A program made the position numbers and the translations under genes. The notes below the pieces were generated by a model, which worked only from the letters and a program-made list of their open reading frames with translations, ran no database searches and was not told the DNA's origin. Shown one piece after another: positions 1-12,791 of a stretch of DNA of 64,000 bases. Origin of the DNA: Conoideocrella luteorostrata (Eukaryota; Ascomycota; Sordariomycetes; Hypocreales; Clavicipitaceae); contig JASWJB010000056.1 of the NCBI GenBank assembly GCA_032433595.1, forward strand, positions 107,630 to 171,629, written 5' to 3'. Position 1 is the stretch's first letter; every line of letters begins with the position of its first letter.

Positions 1-1242
1 TGGTGTAAGGGGTGCTGGAATTGGTGGAGGTACTCGTGGCCGTGGCGGTTTTGCTGGGGCTTTTCCTTTGGCCTTCGCACTAGGATTTAATTCTAGAATA
101 AATTGATTACCAACGCTGATATTAGGTTTAGGGGTAGTTGGCACAGGCGGCTTAAAGAAGCCAGCGCTGTTAGTAGCAGGATTTCGGTTGTTGCTGTTAA
201 TGGTCGAAGATGGTGTGGTATTTGTGTTGTTGACATGGCTATGACTGCTAGAATTGAAAGTACTCATGACGGAACTGTCGGAGGGGGCGGCGAAAGCATT
301 GGGCAGAGACTGATTTGTCTTCACGCTGCTAGAACCAGGGGGACGCCATATCTCGAATCCAGGAGTGCTGCCTCCAACGGCCGGTGCATTCTGATTGAAA
401 GAGCCTGACGCAATAGGTGATGCCATCATGGGTGATGAGGCGATATGCGTGTTTGGCATAGGGGAATGGGACATTGGGCTTTGCATACGGTTACTGGACA
501 TGAAATCATCCAGACTTCCGAACTGCCCAGATGAAGAACCAGGAACGGGGCTCGCCACTCTGTTGTCATGGAAACTTCCAAATGGCATAGAAGGTGGGCT
601 CATGGCTATAGGGCTCGTTACTCTTTGCAACGAGTTAAACGACCCCCAGCTCTCACCCGGCGTGGTGATGGGACTTGCGATTCTGTTGGAACTAAATGAC
701 GATGCGCCGGCGCCACCACTAACACTATTACCGCAGTATGACATTGGGTCAAAACTCAAACTAGCCTGAAAACTGTTCATGCTGATGGATGGGCTTTGAG
801 GAGTGGTAGCATGGTGATGATTTTGGTGATTGCTGACTCCAGTGTTGATAGGTCTTGGTGGTAAAGGCGGGGCCTGTGTGAACGACTTATTCTCAAATGG
901 ATTGAATTCCTTATTCTCGAAGTGAGCGACTAAGCGACCGACTCCTCCACCATGCTGAGACGAGCTCAAAGCCTCGAGCTCCATTTCGTTGTCTCCCTGG
1001 TTGTCGTGGTGTTCCTGGTGACCATGGTTATAGTCTGTGTGCACATCGGATGGCGTAGGTGCCCAGTCCATTCCTCCAACATCGCTGAACGACTGCCTCA
1101 CATCGTGGTTTTGCCCTGCCGGAATTCCTGATGTCGCGGTCGCCTGGCCGAAATCGAATCTCGACCAAGCCTGGTTGCCGAATCCATAGGAGTCGTTGTT
1201 GAAGTTGGAAGCCTTCGGCTTTTCTGGTGGAAAATTAAACAT
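1..1242 (-). CDS. N-terminal part of an unidentified Ser/Pro/Asn-rich protein (cut by window edge)
   Basis: An uninterrupted frame of 414 codons runs from an ATG at 1242 to the window edge and has no stop, so the gene continues outside. An in-frame TGA a few dozen codons upstream, with no other ATG between, supports this start for the first exon. The protein starts MFNFPPEKPKASNFNND, is rich in Ser, Pro, Asn, Gln and His, and looks disordered. It carries repeated SPI/SPM/SPV phosphosite-like motifs, a segment RLVAHFENKEF near residue 104, PGFEIWRPP, and a basic PAKPPRPRVPPP tract at the end of the visible part. No folded domain is visible here. I do not recognise the family. A long proline-rich N-terminus together with an 8 kb upstream gap would suit a developmental regulator or a scaffold, but that is inference only. 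Confidence 0.75.
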   Translation of the reverse strand, partial: MFNFPPEKPKASNFNNDSYGFGNQAWSRFDFGQATATSGIPAGQNHDVRQSFSDVGGMDWAPTPSDVHTDYNHGHQEHHDNQGDNEMELEALSSSQHGGGVGRLVAHFENKEFNPFENKSFTQAPPLPPRPINTGVSNHQNHHHATTPQSPSISMNSFQASLSFDPMSYCGNSVSGGAGASSFSSNRIASPITTPGESWGSFNSLQRVTSPIAMSPPSMPFGSFHDNRVASPVPGSSSGQFGSLDDFMSSNRMQSPMSHSPMPNTHIASSPMMASPIASGSFNQNAPAVGGSTPGFEIWRPPGSSSVKTNQSLPNAFAAPSDSSVMSTFNSSSHSHVNNTNTTPSSTINSNNRNPATNSAGFFKPPVPTTPKPNISVGNQFILELNPSAKAKGKAPAKPPRPRVPPPIPAPLTP

Positions 1243-4200
1243 GTCGACAAACCGCCGAACAGACTGAGCCTCAGAGCCCTGTTTGCTGGCTGAGGGTCAG
1301 TCCGTGACGGGGACTCGAACGAGTCGAGTACCACCTATTGATGCTCAATTGCCGACACAAGGATGCATCACTCGTCGAAATGGTGAACTGAAGAACCGAG
1401 TTGATACAATCACAAACCGAATGACGAGGTAGGCGGCCACTGGCGCCCATAATCGCCAGTATGAGAGGAAGCAACTTTCAGCCAGACAAGGTGGTGCGGC
1501 AGCCAGAAGGAGTCAGGAAGACGGTCAGCAGCAGAGGAAAGACCGCCTGGGCTATCGATACAGTTCCCCAGAATCGGCTGATGTGGGTAAAGTCTTGATA
1601 GGGCAGACTCCGGTTCAAATCGTGTCAATACAAAAACTACTCTCAGCGCCGTTGCCAGCAGAGTACCACGAGTGCTAAGAGTAGGGGTCGCTTTGTCTGT
1701 GGAGGTAAAGCCACGCGCCTGGGGAGTGCTAGACAAGGTAAAGTACAAAAGTTCCCCTCGCCAATTTTTCCTGGAAGGGCAAGCCCAATAGATGGCTCGA
1801 GAGGCGTTGTCCGGGGAGGGTCTTTGCTGGGGTCAGCTCCGCTGTGCGATAAGAAGGCAGTGGGCTGGGTATAGAGGACCGCCCCAGTCATAGGACGGGA
1901 CCAATACCAACATATACGCAAGCGACGATGCAGCCGGGCAAGGAGAAGATTGAGGGCAACAGAGAACAAATCGACGGGTAGTGGTGACAAGGTGGGGAGG
2001 GGCTGATGCTAGGGAGCGGAACTGTCGAACAGCTGGAGGAGGAGAGACGGTTGCAAGAAAGAGGGGGATGTAACCTTGTGCGGGCTGAAATGCTCGGTGA
2101 CAGCAACTGGCGAAGCATGAAAATAATTAAGGCCGCGGAGCAGGAATAGGGCTTCCCGCCCATGGAGCTGGATCATACATAATGGATGGCTGCGATGAGA
2201 AGGGGGGGGGGGCCGATGGCGTGTGTGGACATGCAACCATCGGCCAGAAAAAGAAGGTGATGAAGGCCCCGGACAACCACACACGAGCAACAGCGCCAAT
2301 CACGAATCCATGATACAAGCCCCCCTGGCACACACGTTGGTCCCGAGCCAGAAAGAGAGAGCCAAAGAGAGCCAGCATCGCTTGTGCCAGTCAAGTCAAG
2401 AGCCAGCCAGCCAATACGCCAGTTGGACGGACCGACGAATTAAGTCTGCAATATGGCTAGTCTGCTCTGATTCCAGAAGGATTCCGCAGCTCGTCTGCCG
2501 CCTGTGATTCGCCCTCTGTCCGGCCGAGGCGCCACTACAGCGAGACTTGCGCCGGCGTGGCCGGGGCCATTGCTCGTGACTAGCAGCGAACTTGCTCCGC
2601 GGCCAATTAATTGTCTAGACGGGCCCTTGCGTCTTGACGTCGTGCCAGCGAACCAACGTCGATTATCAGACACTTCTCTACCGGACAGCACAATGCGCAG
2701 TGGCCATCATGATAGCTGTACCTGTTATCTGTTGGTTTCCTGTTGCCTCTCTCTCCTGAACAGCCGTCATTCTTCTCCTCCGTCACCGATCAGATGGATC
2801 TAGGTCGTGGCGGCGCCACCTCAGCGGCTTTCTAGGGTCGGGCTCAACTTGTTATCTGGCACTATGCCGGGCGTCTACCGAGGCACTCGAGTACCGGAGA
2901 CGAACCACAGCCAACGAGGTGAGGCCAGAGACATGTCTGGAGCAACTGTGGCGGCACTTACAGTGGGCTGTGCCCGTAATCACGGCCACTTGTAGTGTCA
3001 GTCCCGGCGCAATATTCACCCCTGGTTATTTTATCTTTCTGCAAGAGAATGGTGGCAATCCGAAAGTCCTTTCGAAGAGCCCGCTCAGCTTTCCATTTCT
3101 TGCATTACTGGGCAATTTGACAACAATTACATCCTTGGGGCATATCAGGCCGGGCTTTGCACCACATGAAGCATAGATGTGTCGCCGCCGGAGCTTGAGA
3201 GCGGGCTTAGCAGGACCCTTAATACGGTGGGGATGTCGGCTTTTCTTGCACGACTCAGGAATGCGGCTGTTGATGGGAGCGGAGAGGAACGAGACGAGAG
3301 CACCCAGACAAGGAGTCGGCCATGGCCGCTGCCCGCCCGTGTGGACGAACAGGCAGGACTGCCAACTGGCTGTACTGTCCTCCGTGTTGTGCGTACAATT
3401 ATTGCATTGTCTTGTGCAATAATATTGTATTGTAGGCCCGGTCAATGCACCAGACCAGAACCAGGCCAGGCCAGACGCCGTCGCGACATGAGTTAATCGC
3501 CAAGCCGACTAGTTGTGGGGCTGCTGGACACATCCAGATATCGGCGCCGACCAGTCAACCAATCTCTGCAAGTCTGGGGGCTGGCGTCAGCGGAGGCGCT
3601 GGTCCTGGATCTGGGTCAGCCAGGATTGCCCGTGTTCAGCACCCTAGGCAGCTGTTGGCTCTGGCTGTTGGAGTTGTACATGTGCTGTGCCACAGCCGGC
3701 GATAGTGCAATGCGGAGGACTGCTGACTATTGGCCTAGCCTTGCTATTACTTGTTTTACCTCGCAAGTGTCTGAGAAGGGAGAAGCTGGGACAAGGTGCA
3801 TTGGAGGCTGTTCGAAAGGGAGTATTGCTCCGGCCCAAGGACCTAACTTGATTAGCCAACATCCCGCGACGGGTGCCAACGCCGTCCACTGGATGGACAC
3901 GCCATTCTCCTCTCATTCCGTGCTGTCGGTGGCCTCCATGCTCCAAAGTGAAGTCGCGCCGCCTGCACTATTTGGCACAGGTATCACGATGGCGTCGTTG
4001 TCGCCAAAGCTGCACAGACACAAGCGACACTTGGTCTGGGCTGAACGACCACCTACGTCAGGTTGCGACTGGTAGCGGAGCACATCACGGTTGATATTCT
4101 GCCCCTGTGTATCATCTCATTGCCTGGGTTACAATTCTCACGCAATAGAGTATACTCCGCACAGAATGTCGTGGGCACAATATTGGATGGATGGATTTTA

Positions 4201-6248
4201 AAAGGAGGTACCGAGTAAAGTCGCTTTGATGGGACAATTACTACTAGTGCGGAAGTTTGATCGCCGCGACCTAGCAACACCCCAGCCGCCTTGCGCCAGA
4301 CTGTCTCGAGATGCGGCGGCCAACAGCCTTTCTCGGATTGAGAGCATCTCACAGGACGCCTGCGCCAGCTGCCAATGTTTCGCCCATTAGCGGTGATTTG
4401 CTCACTGGGTAAAGCGGTCCGTATAATTTTACGACCAGTTGACCACGGAGTCTAGATTCATCATTAGGCAGTCGGCGTGGATGGACCTGTTGCCCAACTG
4501 TAGACAGACAGGCTGCTGTGATTGGGGCCATGGGGAAAAAGAAACAGATCGTCAGACAGCTCGTTTGCAGATCTGGGTGAGACGGGCTGCAGAGGAGTCG
4601 CTTTTTTTAGGTCAATGTCTTGCTTATACATACAGTGGACGCCCGACATTGAGAGAAGCTGATAGCAACACGGCGCTGTCTCGGGACGACACAAGTGGAG
4701 TGTGGAGTATGGCTTACCTCTGCGTTGTATTATTTGTAGTTAGTACGATGTCTGGTTCGGTTGTCTCGTGTTGTCTCCCGCCACCCAGGCCAGTCATGCA
4801 ATCGATCCAGTGTCAGGGAGATGATGGATTGGAGAGAGGCTGCGACATGTTGACCGGCCGATTTGAGTAGGATAGGCTCATATCCTTTATTCAGACCAGT
4901 AACAGGCTGGCCGCCTCATCGGGACCAGAACATCCAGACATCGCATTGGCCGTCAACCATTCCTTTTGGCAATGAGCTCGACGAGTTACATCCCGCCCTT
5001 AGCTACACTCTTATAGATCTGCGGTTGCACCGACATCGTGTGTGGCTGCCGGCCAGCCCAGCAGCTCACCACGGTGAAGCTCGGTTGCGACCACTCGATC
5101 TTATCAGACGAGGCTTCAGAAACACCATCCATCTACCTGCTCTCTCTTCAACAAGGCACTGCAAAATATTTCTGATGCAAGGAGAGGTTTGCCAACCAAC
5201 TCAGGCCCTTTGGGCATATCAGCTTACCGAGGCGCGAAGGAAAGCCTCGCGAGACATCGTGCGAGCAGCGGACTTCGGTGGGCCAACAGCAAGCAATATT
5301 CATGATAGCCAGTTGAAAGCCACAGATGGCACGTACTCTTCCATCATTTCAATATCAAATTACATCACCTGTAGCATGGCTCATCGTCTGTCTCGAGCGT
5401 CTGAATTTAAAGGATGCTGGTTGATTTGCCACTTCGTGAGGAACTATGATGTTTGAGCTTCGTCATGCGTTCTCGTTTAGATCTCACGCCACATGTTTGT
5501 TGTGTGCCTACCGCCATTGAACAACAAGCATGCGCTGGTTGAGGAAGCACGCGGAAAGCCTGGGATACATTCCTTGTTTGAAAAGAGCATAAGAGCACAA
5601 CCTGAGATGTTCAACGTCGAGCATGGCGCCGGCCAGGCTAACCGAAGTGGACGCCACAAGCCTTCCCTGCGAACCACGCAGGATCTCGTTCGCCGCCGAC
5701 AGCCGAAATGCAGATTTTATGAAACATACATAACTCTAACTCGTTTGCTCGCATCTGCATTCCCAAATCACCACGGACAGTGATGAGTGCGATGCAGTCG
5801 CAGGCGCTGACTGAGGACTATGCACTGGCTAACCGACCCGGTATCATCGATTTGAAACACATCTGATCCATCCTTGGCTCCAGGGCCTCTACTATCCATC
5901 GTATCGTACCGCAAGTGCATCCTGTTGTGTAGAGCGCTCTAATGCACAATACAATACTCCGTACAACACAACACAATAAAGTATGGAGAACAAGCGGGGG
6001 AGGCGGCTTGCTCTACACCAAGTTGGCCAAGGCTTGTGGATGACGAGAGCAAGACCCAATTCGCAAGCCACATTTGGCAAAGATGGCCTCACGAGTCTTA
6101 TTTACCTACCCGTTCGATGAGCACCAAGAGAAAGGACAACTGATTAGCATCACAGCCATAGCTCAAGAAACAGTGACACCGGCAATAGCCGTGACGATGG
6201 GCTGTGTCGCGGAATAATGACCTACTCTTTCTGGACATAACAGCAGCC

Positions 6249-6869
6249 TCATAGGGATAAGGCGGCTCCACAGCCATTGACACAATATGGGCAGATCCCA
6301 AGGGGCGGACGTCCCGGCTCACATTTATTGTACATCATACATGTCAAACTTCTGCAAGGAGGCTGACCTACCGCCTGGGCGAGTGAATTCTTCACCGTCT
6401 TGCCTGACACGTGCATATGATCAGGGCCATTGCATGCCATGCTTTGAAGCTGCGTGGTCTGGGGAAAGAATACGCGCCATTCATGGCGTCGGATACTGAG
6501 TCCCTCGGAGTCTCTCCAAGCAGCGGGTTGAGGTACCGATATCCAGTTAAGCAGCTTCCTCTGAATTTCATCACAGGCTTCATTTAGTGTGTCCAATAGT
6601 CCATTTTAGGGTCGTGATGAAGGAGCCCCGAGTCCAGTCCAAGTAGGTGCCTTGATCGCCTCAAATACCTTCGCCACGGCCGCGATCACGGCCTTTGGCG
6701 GGGGCATGCTCCAGCTAGCATGAGATCCCAAGACTCCGTGCTGTCTGTAGAGTTTGAGATTTGCGTCACATGCGGAATTGTTCACGGAGCCCATTGCCGT
6801 GACGGCGTCCAGTGTAGGCCAGAATATCCCCCTGCCCATGCGACCCTTGACTTTCACTGCCCAGGGCAA
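6249..6869 (-). pseudogene. Possible unidentified gene relic
   Basis: One minus-strand frame stays open for about 207 codons apart from a single TAA near 6608. The first part, 6869 to 6611, has a protein-like composition and mostly G or C in third codon positions (contains PPPKAVIAAVAKVFEAIKAP). The part after the stop contains DEIQRKLLNWISVPQPAAW. It begins without an ATG and I recognise no family. It could be a decayed gene, an exon of an intron-containing gene, or chance. Confidence 0.2.
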
Positions 6870-7910
6870 GAAAAGAGCAGCTACTCAACGGATTATCGCT
6901 GTTTTGAACGCCAGGCGCGCCTTAAACCAATCCACCAACTCTGTTGAAGCCTTTTTGTGTGGCCATCATGATTATGAGTATCGTAGACTTGATGAGGAGC
7001 CCGCCCATTCCTGTGATGTCCTAGCCGACGGCTAACTCAACGCTTTGCTGCGGCCTACCAACGAGCCAGATTGTTTGTTATACGGCTGCAGAAGCCGTAA
7101 GATTGTCTATCAACGTAATGAACAGACGAATGGTGTAAGCTATTGTGGATAAAAATCCAGGCATGTACAGCGTAATGCAGGTCTGTCCGTCTGCTCTCTC
7201 CCCCGTTCAAGATCGCGCTCACTCCCAACAAAAAGTCTTACACTACTATTACGTACAAGACAGGCAGCCATGATGCCTCCATGGAAATCTAGTCAATCAA
7301 ACTAAGCAACCCTGTACTCCGTACAGAGTACATCAATGAATAGTAACTGTATACCTCGCAGCTCATTTCCTCATCCCAGCCAGCCCCTTTTTTCCATCAA
7401 TCGCCAAGCTATTGGAAGAAGATCTAGCAACTCCTTTCCTCAAGCCGCGTCAGCAAGTGGCACAATACGCGAGATGAATCAAAACATGAAGTAGTTCGAA
7501 GGGAAAGAGGCGGCGGGTGCGCCAACAACCACAGCGCACATACCGATGCCCTGCTCTGCTTTCCTCTGTAGGGTTGTCGTTCTTTTAACACCATCTTGCG
7601 GGGGGGGGTGGAAGGCGAAGTGCTCTTGATGTTGGCTGGTCTCGCTGCTTCATGTCTCAGACACGATAGACGCCGTTCGTTCATCTATTCTTATTCCCTC
7701 TATCTTACTATGCGTTGCCCACATTCGTCGCTAAGACATGACGGACCACTGCGTAGCTCAGTTCCGTTGTGTGCTCAACACCACACCTCAGATGGTACCC
7801 TGTACCTTGTGCTGGCGATTCGATTTCTTAAATAGAAAAGCCTAGGCAGCGTGACGGTCAAGCGTGTACTGCGTAAGTGGTCTCAGTGACAAGTGGCGAA
7901 GGCAGTCTGT

Positions 7911-7930
7911 CGATCGGTCGGTCGGTCGGC
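7911..7930. repeat. Short tetranucleotide repeat (CGGT-like)
   Basis: A run of about four CGGT/TCGG units in noncoding sequence. A second simple run, TCGA repeated three to four times, lies at 8116-8130. Confidence 0.7.
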
Positions 7931-9014
7931 CGTAGCGGAAGAAACAAACACTGCTGTTTAAATCTGACGAGACAGGCAGGGGGCCTTCCTGTAGCGCACT
8001 GTTCACGATAATCACGCCGTGTCGGCCCTCCCAAGCCGACCACATCAAATAGTCATATCTTACTTACCGATACGTATGGAAGATGCGTGCCTCGTTTTTG
8101 AAACATCACTGCCGGTCGATCGATCGATCCTGCGAACGAAAACTGCCGCGGCCGATGCCGTCTCTCGATAGAAACATTCGATAGCATACGTACTACGTAG
8201 CCACATGGACTTGATGTCGTTTGATTCAGTCGTTTGATTCAGTCATTTTCTTCTTTTTTTTCTCGAACCCGGCAACGATGGTCCGCCGCCAGGAGACAGG
8301 AAATGATGACTGCACTGCAAGACGTGGTGTGCCGGCTTTCGTTGTAACAACTGAGACATCCATGTTGTTGAGAAGGAGATTGTGAGCTCCCGTACGATCT
8401 CAAGGGGGCAGATACATGTTCAACAGGGATATACACGTAGATACCTTGCGACATATGAGCTGCGTTCGTTGTTCATATATCGTCTGTTCCTTACAGGTCG
8501 TCAATCTGCGTGATGGTGGTGGTGTCTTGGGATCTTCCCCGTCCCATGATCAACAAGCATGACTGGTGGACAAAAATGTAAGACTATGTAAACGATTTTC
8601 GACGGCACTCAAGGATACTACAGCACGGATATCGTTGTATATGCCTGACCTTGGTCCCCTGCATTCATGTTTACTAAGCACCGGAAGTGAGTAGTTGACG
8701 CGCCAACGATACAACAGGGCAACAAGCATTCATTTGCAATTTATTGTCATTAACCGATGGTTCCGATACGCTCCTCTGAGAGCATAACAGCCCTCAGGCT
8801 CAATAGATATTATACCCATGAGCAAATCTAGAGTTCTTGAACCTCAGTCCTTCTCATCTCGCTGTCTCCGCTGCGTCGTTGATCTTCCGTGTTCCTCTAC
8901 ATCAACCATATCACGCCCTTAAAACGTGTCGTTGTAAGTCGCATGGTGTCCATGCTCCTGAACGCCCGGTGATGTTATATCGTGTCTTGTTCGACCTTGC
9001 TTGTATGACAGTTT

Positions 9015-9029
9015 AAAAAAAAAAAAAAA
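9015..9029. repeat. Poly(A) tract of 15
   Basis: Fifteen consecutive A on the plus strand, which is a T-run in the likely 3' untranslated region of the kinase gene on the minus strand. Confidence 0.8.
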
Positions 9030-9367
9030 GCAGAAGACAAAGAAAGCTCCATTCAACAGGCGTGGAAGCAAACAGAAACAAAAGAGTACGTTGCAGCGTG
9101 TGATAAGATATATTGGGTATAAGGCAGCCGCGGAACAATCACGCATGGGCTGTGTAAAGAAGATTGTTTGGTTCGAATGTGAGAAGTTGGAAAGAATGAA
9201 ACCTGTTGTATAAAAAAGTGTTCGAAGAGTGCTCGAAAAGATAGCGACGCAAGAAATAGTACTGGCTCTATAATGTCGCCAAGAGAGAACGTAAAGTGGG
9301 TGACAAATCCCCATGTCACCAAAGTTATTCGGACAAACCGGCGAAAACATTGAGGTGGTGCTCAAGT

Positions 9368-11500
9368 TTAGATTTCCTGTCCCTCATCTTCGTCTCGGAA
9401 TTTAAGACCGCCATCAACACGAATAGCATCACGAACCCAAGGCTGGTTAGCCACTTTGTCGATGGTCCAGCGGCTACGGGCACGTTTGAGAAGGCCCTCC
9501 GTAATTTCCATGGCGCCAAGGAGATTCTTCTCCTTGAACTTAGCTTCACTAGCTTCGTGATCCCCATCATCACCAGCGTATTCGACCCAGCGCCACTCGA
9601 CTCTGGCTATTCGGTGACTGGTCCTGCTGCGCATACGGTGGGCATCACTCATACCCGGGTGCGGGTCAAAAGGGAGGCGAGATTCCAATAGGGCATACAG
9701 AAGAACTCCAAGCGACCAAGCGTCGGTAGCGCGGCCATCATATGGTTGGCCCATGATGACTTCTGGAGCAGCGTAGTCGTCAGAGCCGCACCGTGTTTCC
9801 AGCTTCTCGTCATCTGCGATGCGGCGGGAAAGTCCCAGGTCAGCCAGTGTAATAACGGAGGTAGGGAATACCGTCCAGTCGACGGAAGCATCTTCCAGCT
9901 CCAATGGCGTCAAGTTGACCAAGACATCTGCGCGGAGAACAAGTCAGCTGAAGACCTGGAGAAACATAAATTGCCCTGGCCGGGCTCCCTTACTCTCTAG
10001 TTTGATGTCTCGATGGACGATCTTGTTCTCGTGCAGATACTTCACTGCACCGATAAGCTCGGCAAAAATTCTGCGCAAAAGAGCTGGTGTGAATAATTTT
10101 TTCTGAGCAGTGGCAATGTCGAATAGGTCTCCGCCTGGGCAGTAGCTGAGGACGAGAATGGCTCTTGTCGGTTCGATGCTCCACGCTTTGAGATTGACAA
10201 GTGACGGGTGATGTATGTCTTGCATAATTTCCAGCTCTCTCTTAAGGCTCATTTCGATGCGTTCTTCACTTGCGCCGCCCCGTGGGCCGTGCTCACAGAC
10301 TTTGATGGCGACGAGCTTTTTGCGATGCGTTTTGTCGGTCACGATAGGTGAAGTGCTTTCGATGGGTTGATCATGCGGGTAATCTGTAGACAAGATTTGA
10401 CTGCTTGCCAGCATGACCCGACTAAAAGTGCCCTGTCCAAGAAAACCAATTGAACGCCAACGACGACGCTTCTGATCATGCCTACCGCGGGCTTCAAACC
10501 ACTCCTGATGACCATCCTTTGACCTCCTGCCATCAACAGAGTCTTTTGATGACTCGCTAGGTGGTGGCGTTGGTGGCTGAGTAACTGTAGGCGTAATCCC
10601 TCGCGATTCCGCAAAATTGATTTCCCTTCTCATGAGTGATTCCTGGGATTCGGAGGGGTGGTTGTTGTTGATGTGAGACCCAGAAACCACTACGTTTCGC
10701 TTGTGAGTTGGTGTATCGGGAACATATTCGCTGACACTTCGGTTCCGGGAATGCTGAACGCGACCTGTGTGGGTTTGCTCGTGGGATGACTTTGAAGCTG
10801 GAGCATTGCCGTCATCCTCCAGAACGCCATATTGCTTGCGTCGAACGGGGCTAGCCATGGTGTTGTCTGGCTCGCCGGGCTCCCTGTTGATTGTGGTTGG
10901 CCGTGACGCCTCGCCACAGGTGTTTAACCTGCTTCGTGTCTGAGGAGGCGAAGCTGATATTCCGCCCAATCTTTTCCACGGGCCGGGAGAATCGCTTGAA
11001 AGAAGGGGGCTTGGCAAAGGAGTCATATCCCCCATCGCCGTAATAACGGGGCTCGGAATAACACCGCTCGAGTTTCCCAAAGAGCTAGAGTAATTGGCGA
11101 ATGCCGCTTTAACACTTGGAGTCCGGGATAAAGGATGAAGACTACAGGCGGAGGCCTGGTGATTCAAGACTCGTGGGGGCGAGAGGCTGATGTTGGCGGC
11201 GTGAGCGTCGCGGCTTGGAGCTCCCGAGGATATTGGAATCGGACCAGATACGTCGGTTGAAATGCGGAGGGGTGAGTTTGTTTCGTGCCTGTCATTGACT
11301 TGTTGATGAAGGGTCAAATGTGAGGCAGGGGGGGAAGGAGCGATTGTTGTGGTCTGAAACTCGGTACAGGCTGTTGCGATGGGGATAGAGGGGTCGAATG
11401 AAGAATTTGAGTTTCGGTTTCCAGAGCCATTGCGGCTGTTGTCATTAAACGCATCGCGACATATCGGCGCAGTAGATCGAGAGGCGCCGGCACTACTCAT
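9368..11500 (-). CDS. Serine/threonine protein kinase with long disordered N-terminus
   Basis: Two exons, 11500-9994 and 9927-9368, join across a 66 bp intron (donor GTAAGG, acceptor GCAG) to give 688 residues; the splice restores HRDIKLENVLVN. Residues 1-345 are Ser/Pro-rich and disordered. The kinase domain follows: glycine loop GFLGQGTFSRV near 352-362, VAIK lysine at 400, helix-C glutamate in KRELEIM near 422, catalytic HRD at 496-498, metal-binding Asn 503, then DLG in place of the usual DFG (ADLGLSR), YAAPEVI as the APE motif, DAWSLGVLLYALL, and a late Arg in KRARSRW. All catalytic residues are present, so it should be active. The DLG variant and LEN motif fit CAMK-like fungal kinases, but I cannot name an orthologue. 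The start ATG at 11500 is the first in its frame. The T-rich stretch after the stop, up to about 9000, is a likely 3' UTR. Confidence 0.9.
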
Positions 11501-12728
11501 TGCTGTCGGCCGGTGAGCTTCGTGATTCGCCTTGTCGCGAGACTTATCCGTGAATAAATGATTCCTGTCAAAGACGCATTCCGAGGGATGCTCTGCAACA
11601 GCCGAGGTTCCAATGAATCCCGACAGAGTTTGGTATCAACTACACTGGCTTTTAAAGGGTGCGGCGCCACAACCTTGTATCGTGGACGACGCTGCTCGAT
11701 CAATGGTGAGGCTACTGGGGTTATAGGGCTGAAGTGGCCGTGCCGTGTTGGGTCGCGGACGTCGCAAAGGATGGAGGCAGCGCGGCGAGAACAAGTAAAT
11801 GACTCTTCTATAACAAGAACATGAGAGCGGTGTTGTGCCGTGGTAATGGCGGCAACCGGAGCAGATAGATTGCGTGCAGCGCGGGGAGACGACCCAACAG
11901 GCGGCGATTGACGTGAGGGATGAGGTCGGAGGTCGGAGGAGGGAGGTGAGGTTGTCGATCTGCCGGCCACTTGCTCCGTACAGATGGGAGTTGCGTGGTG
12001 CACGCTGGGCGCGGGACGTGGCCTGGTGGTTTCAATCAATCGTGGATTGACGCCTGTCCGCCAGGCGGAGAGTGGAGCTCCACAGCCTGTACGGAGCAGC
12101 AGCCACTGCTCTAGGCGGCAAGAGTGGGGTCGGGAAAGCTACTGCTTCCACTACTAGGCACGCCGTATTGAGTACGGAGCTGTTAGTTACTCAGTATTCC
12201 AAAGAGATACAATCAATCTATTGCAAGAGCGCGCTTTGAGCTTCACCAAGATATGAACACTGCAAAGATCAACCCCGGATTCCTGGCCACTCATTGGCGT
12301 GCATCGTACACGTACGGAGTACACGTATCGAAGCCGAGAAGGAGCTTTCAGCGATCGGATTCCCCAATTCGACCAAACCGCTAACTAGTTATCTGCAACA
12401 GTTAATCTCGCCCACTACCGAGTACAAGGGGGCTGCTAATCTATGGACGATATTTAGTGCATGGGTCCGTATTTCTATCGGAATTATTTCGACTTCTTAG
12501 CCGACTCCGGCAGTCAATCCAATCCTGCATTGCAGAAAAATGCATCGTCATCATTATCTACCAATCACTTTCACATTGACGTTATTATTTTAACATGATT
12601 AGACTTGAACTGTAGATTTTTGTGCTAAATCTCCCTCGTAGCTCGTCAAGTCGGCGAGTCGGCGAAGTCAATTCTCCACATCATCATCGTCTTCAAACAT
12701 GTCCTTATCGCGTACACCGTGGCACAAC

Positions 12729-12791
12729 GTGAAAGTAGTACATCGGGGTTGTGAAAGTAGTACATCGGGGTTGTGAAGGTAGTACATCGGT
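12729..12791. repeat. 22 bp tandem repeat, about 2.9 copies
   Basis: The unit GTGAAAGTAGTACATCGGGG plus TT occurs at 12729-12750 and 12751-12772 without change, followed by a partial copy with one substitution to about 12791. It is noncoding with no obvious hairpin. It looks like a minisatellite. Confidence 0.85.

Larger units (their letters stand above)
1243..9367. other. 8.1 kb region without a convincing gene
   Basis: This lies upstream of the 1-1242 gene and downstream of the kinase. Many open frames of 60-197 codons occur, but they are Trp/Cys/His-rich, often lack ATG, and overlap on both strands, as chance frames do. It holds exact TACTCCGTA copies at 5955 and 7315, short tetranucleotide runs near 7911 and 8116, a G-run near 7600 and an A-run at 9015. 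One minus-strand frame at 6249-6869 looks coding-like and is listed separately. Part of the interval may be the long 5' leader of the gene at 1-1242; that cannot be decided from sequence alone. Confidence 0.6.

Noticed and set aside
3515..4075. 186-codon plus-strand open frame
   Set aside because: Low-complexity Trp/Cys/Leu composition, overlaps minus-strand frames, and no family motif.
4863..5456. 197-codon plus-strand open frame
   Set aside because: It starts with TTG, is His/Trp/Cys-rich with no domain, and no splice partner is seen; it looks like chance.
9160..9190. GGTTCGAAT resembling a tRNA T-loop
   Set aside because: Flanking sequence cannot form a cloverleaf, and it lies in the kinase 3' region.
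11497..12039. 180-codon minus-strand frame abutting the kinase start
   Set aside because: It has no ATG, and its stop overlaps the kinase ATG; it reads as Ser/Pro/Arg-rich leader or intron sequence.
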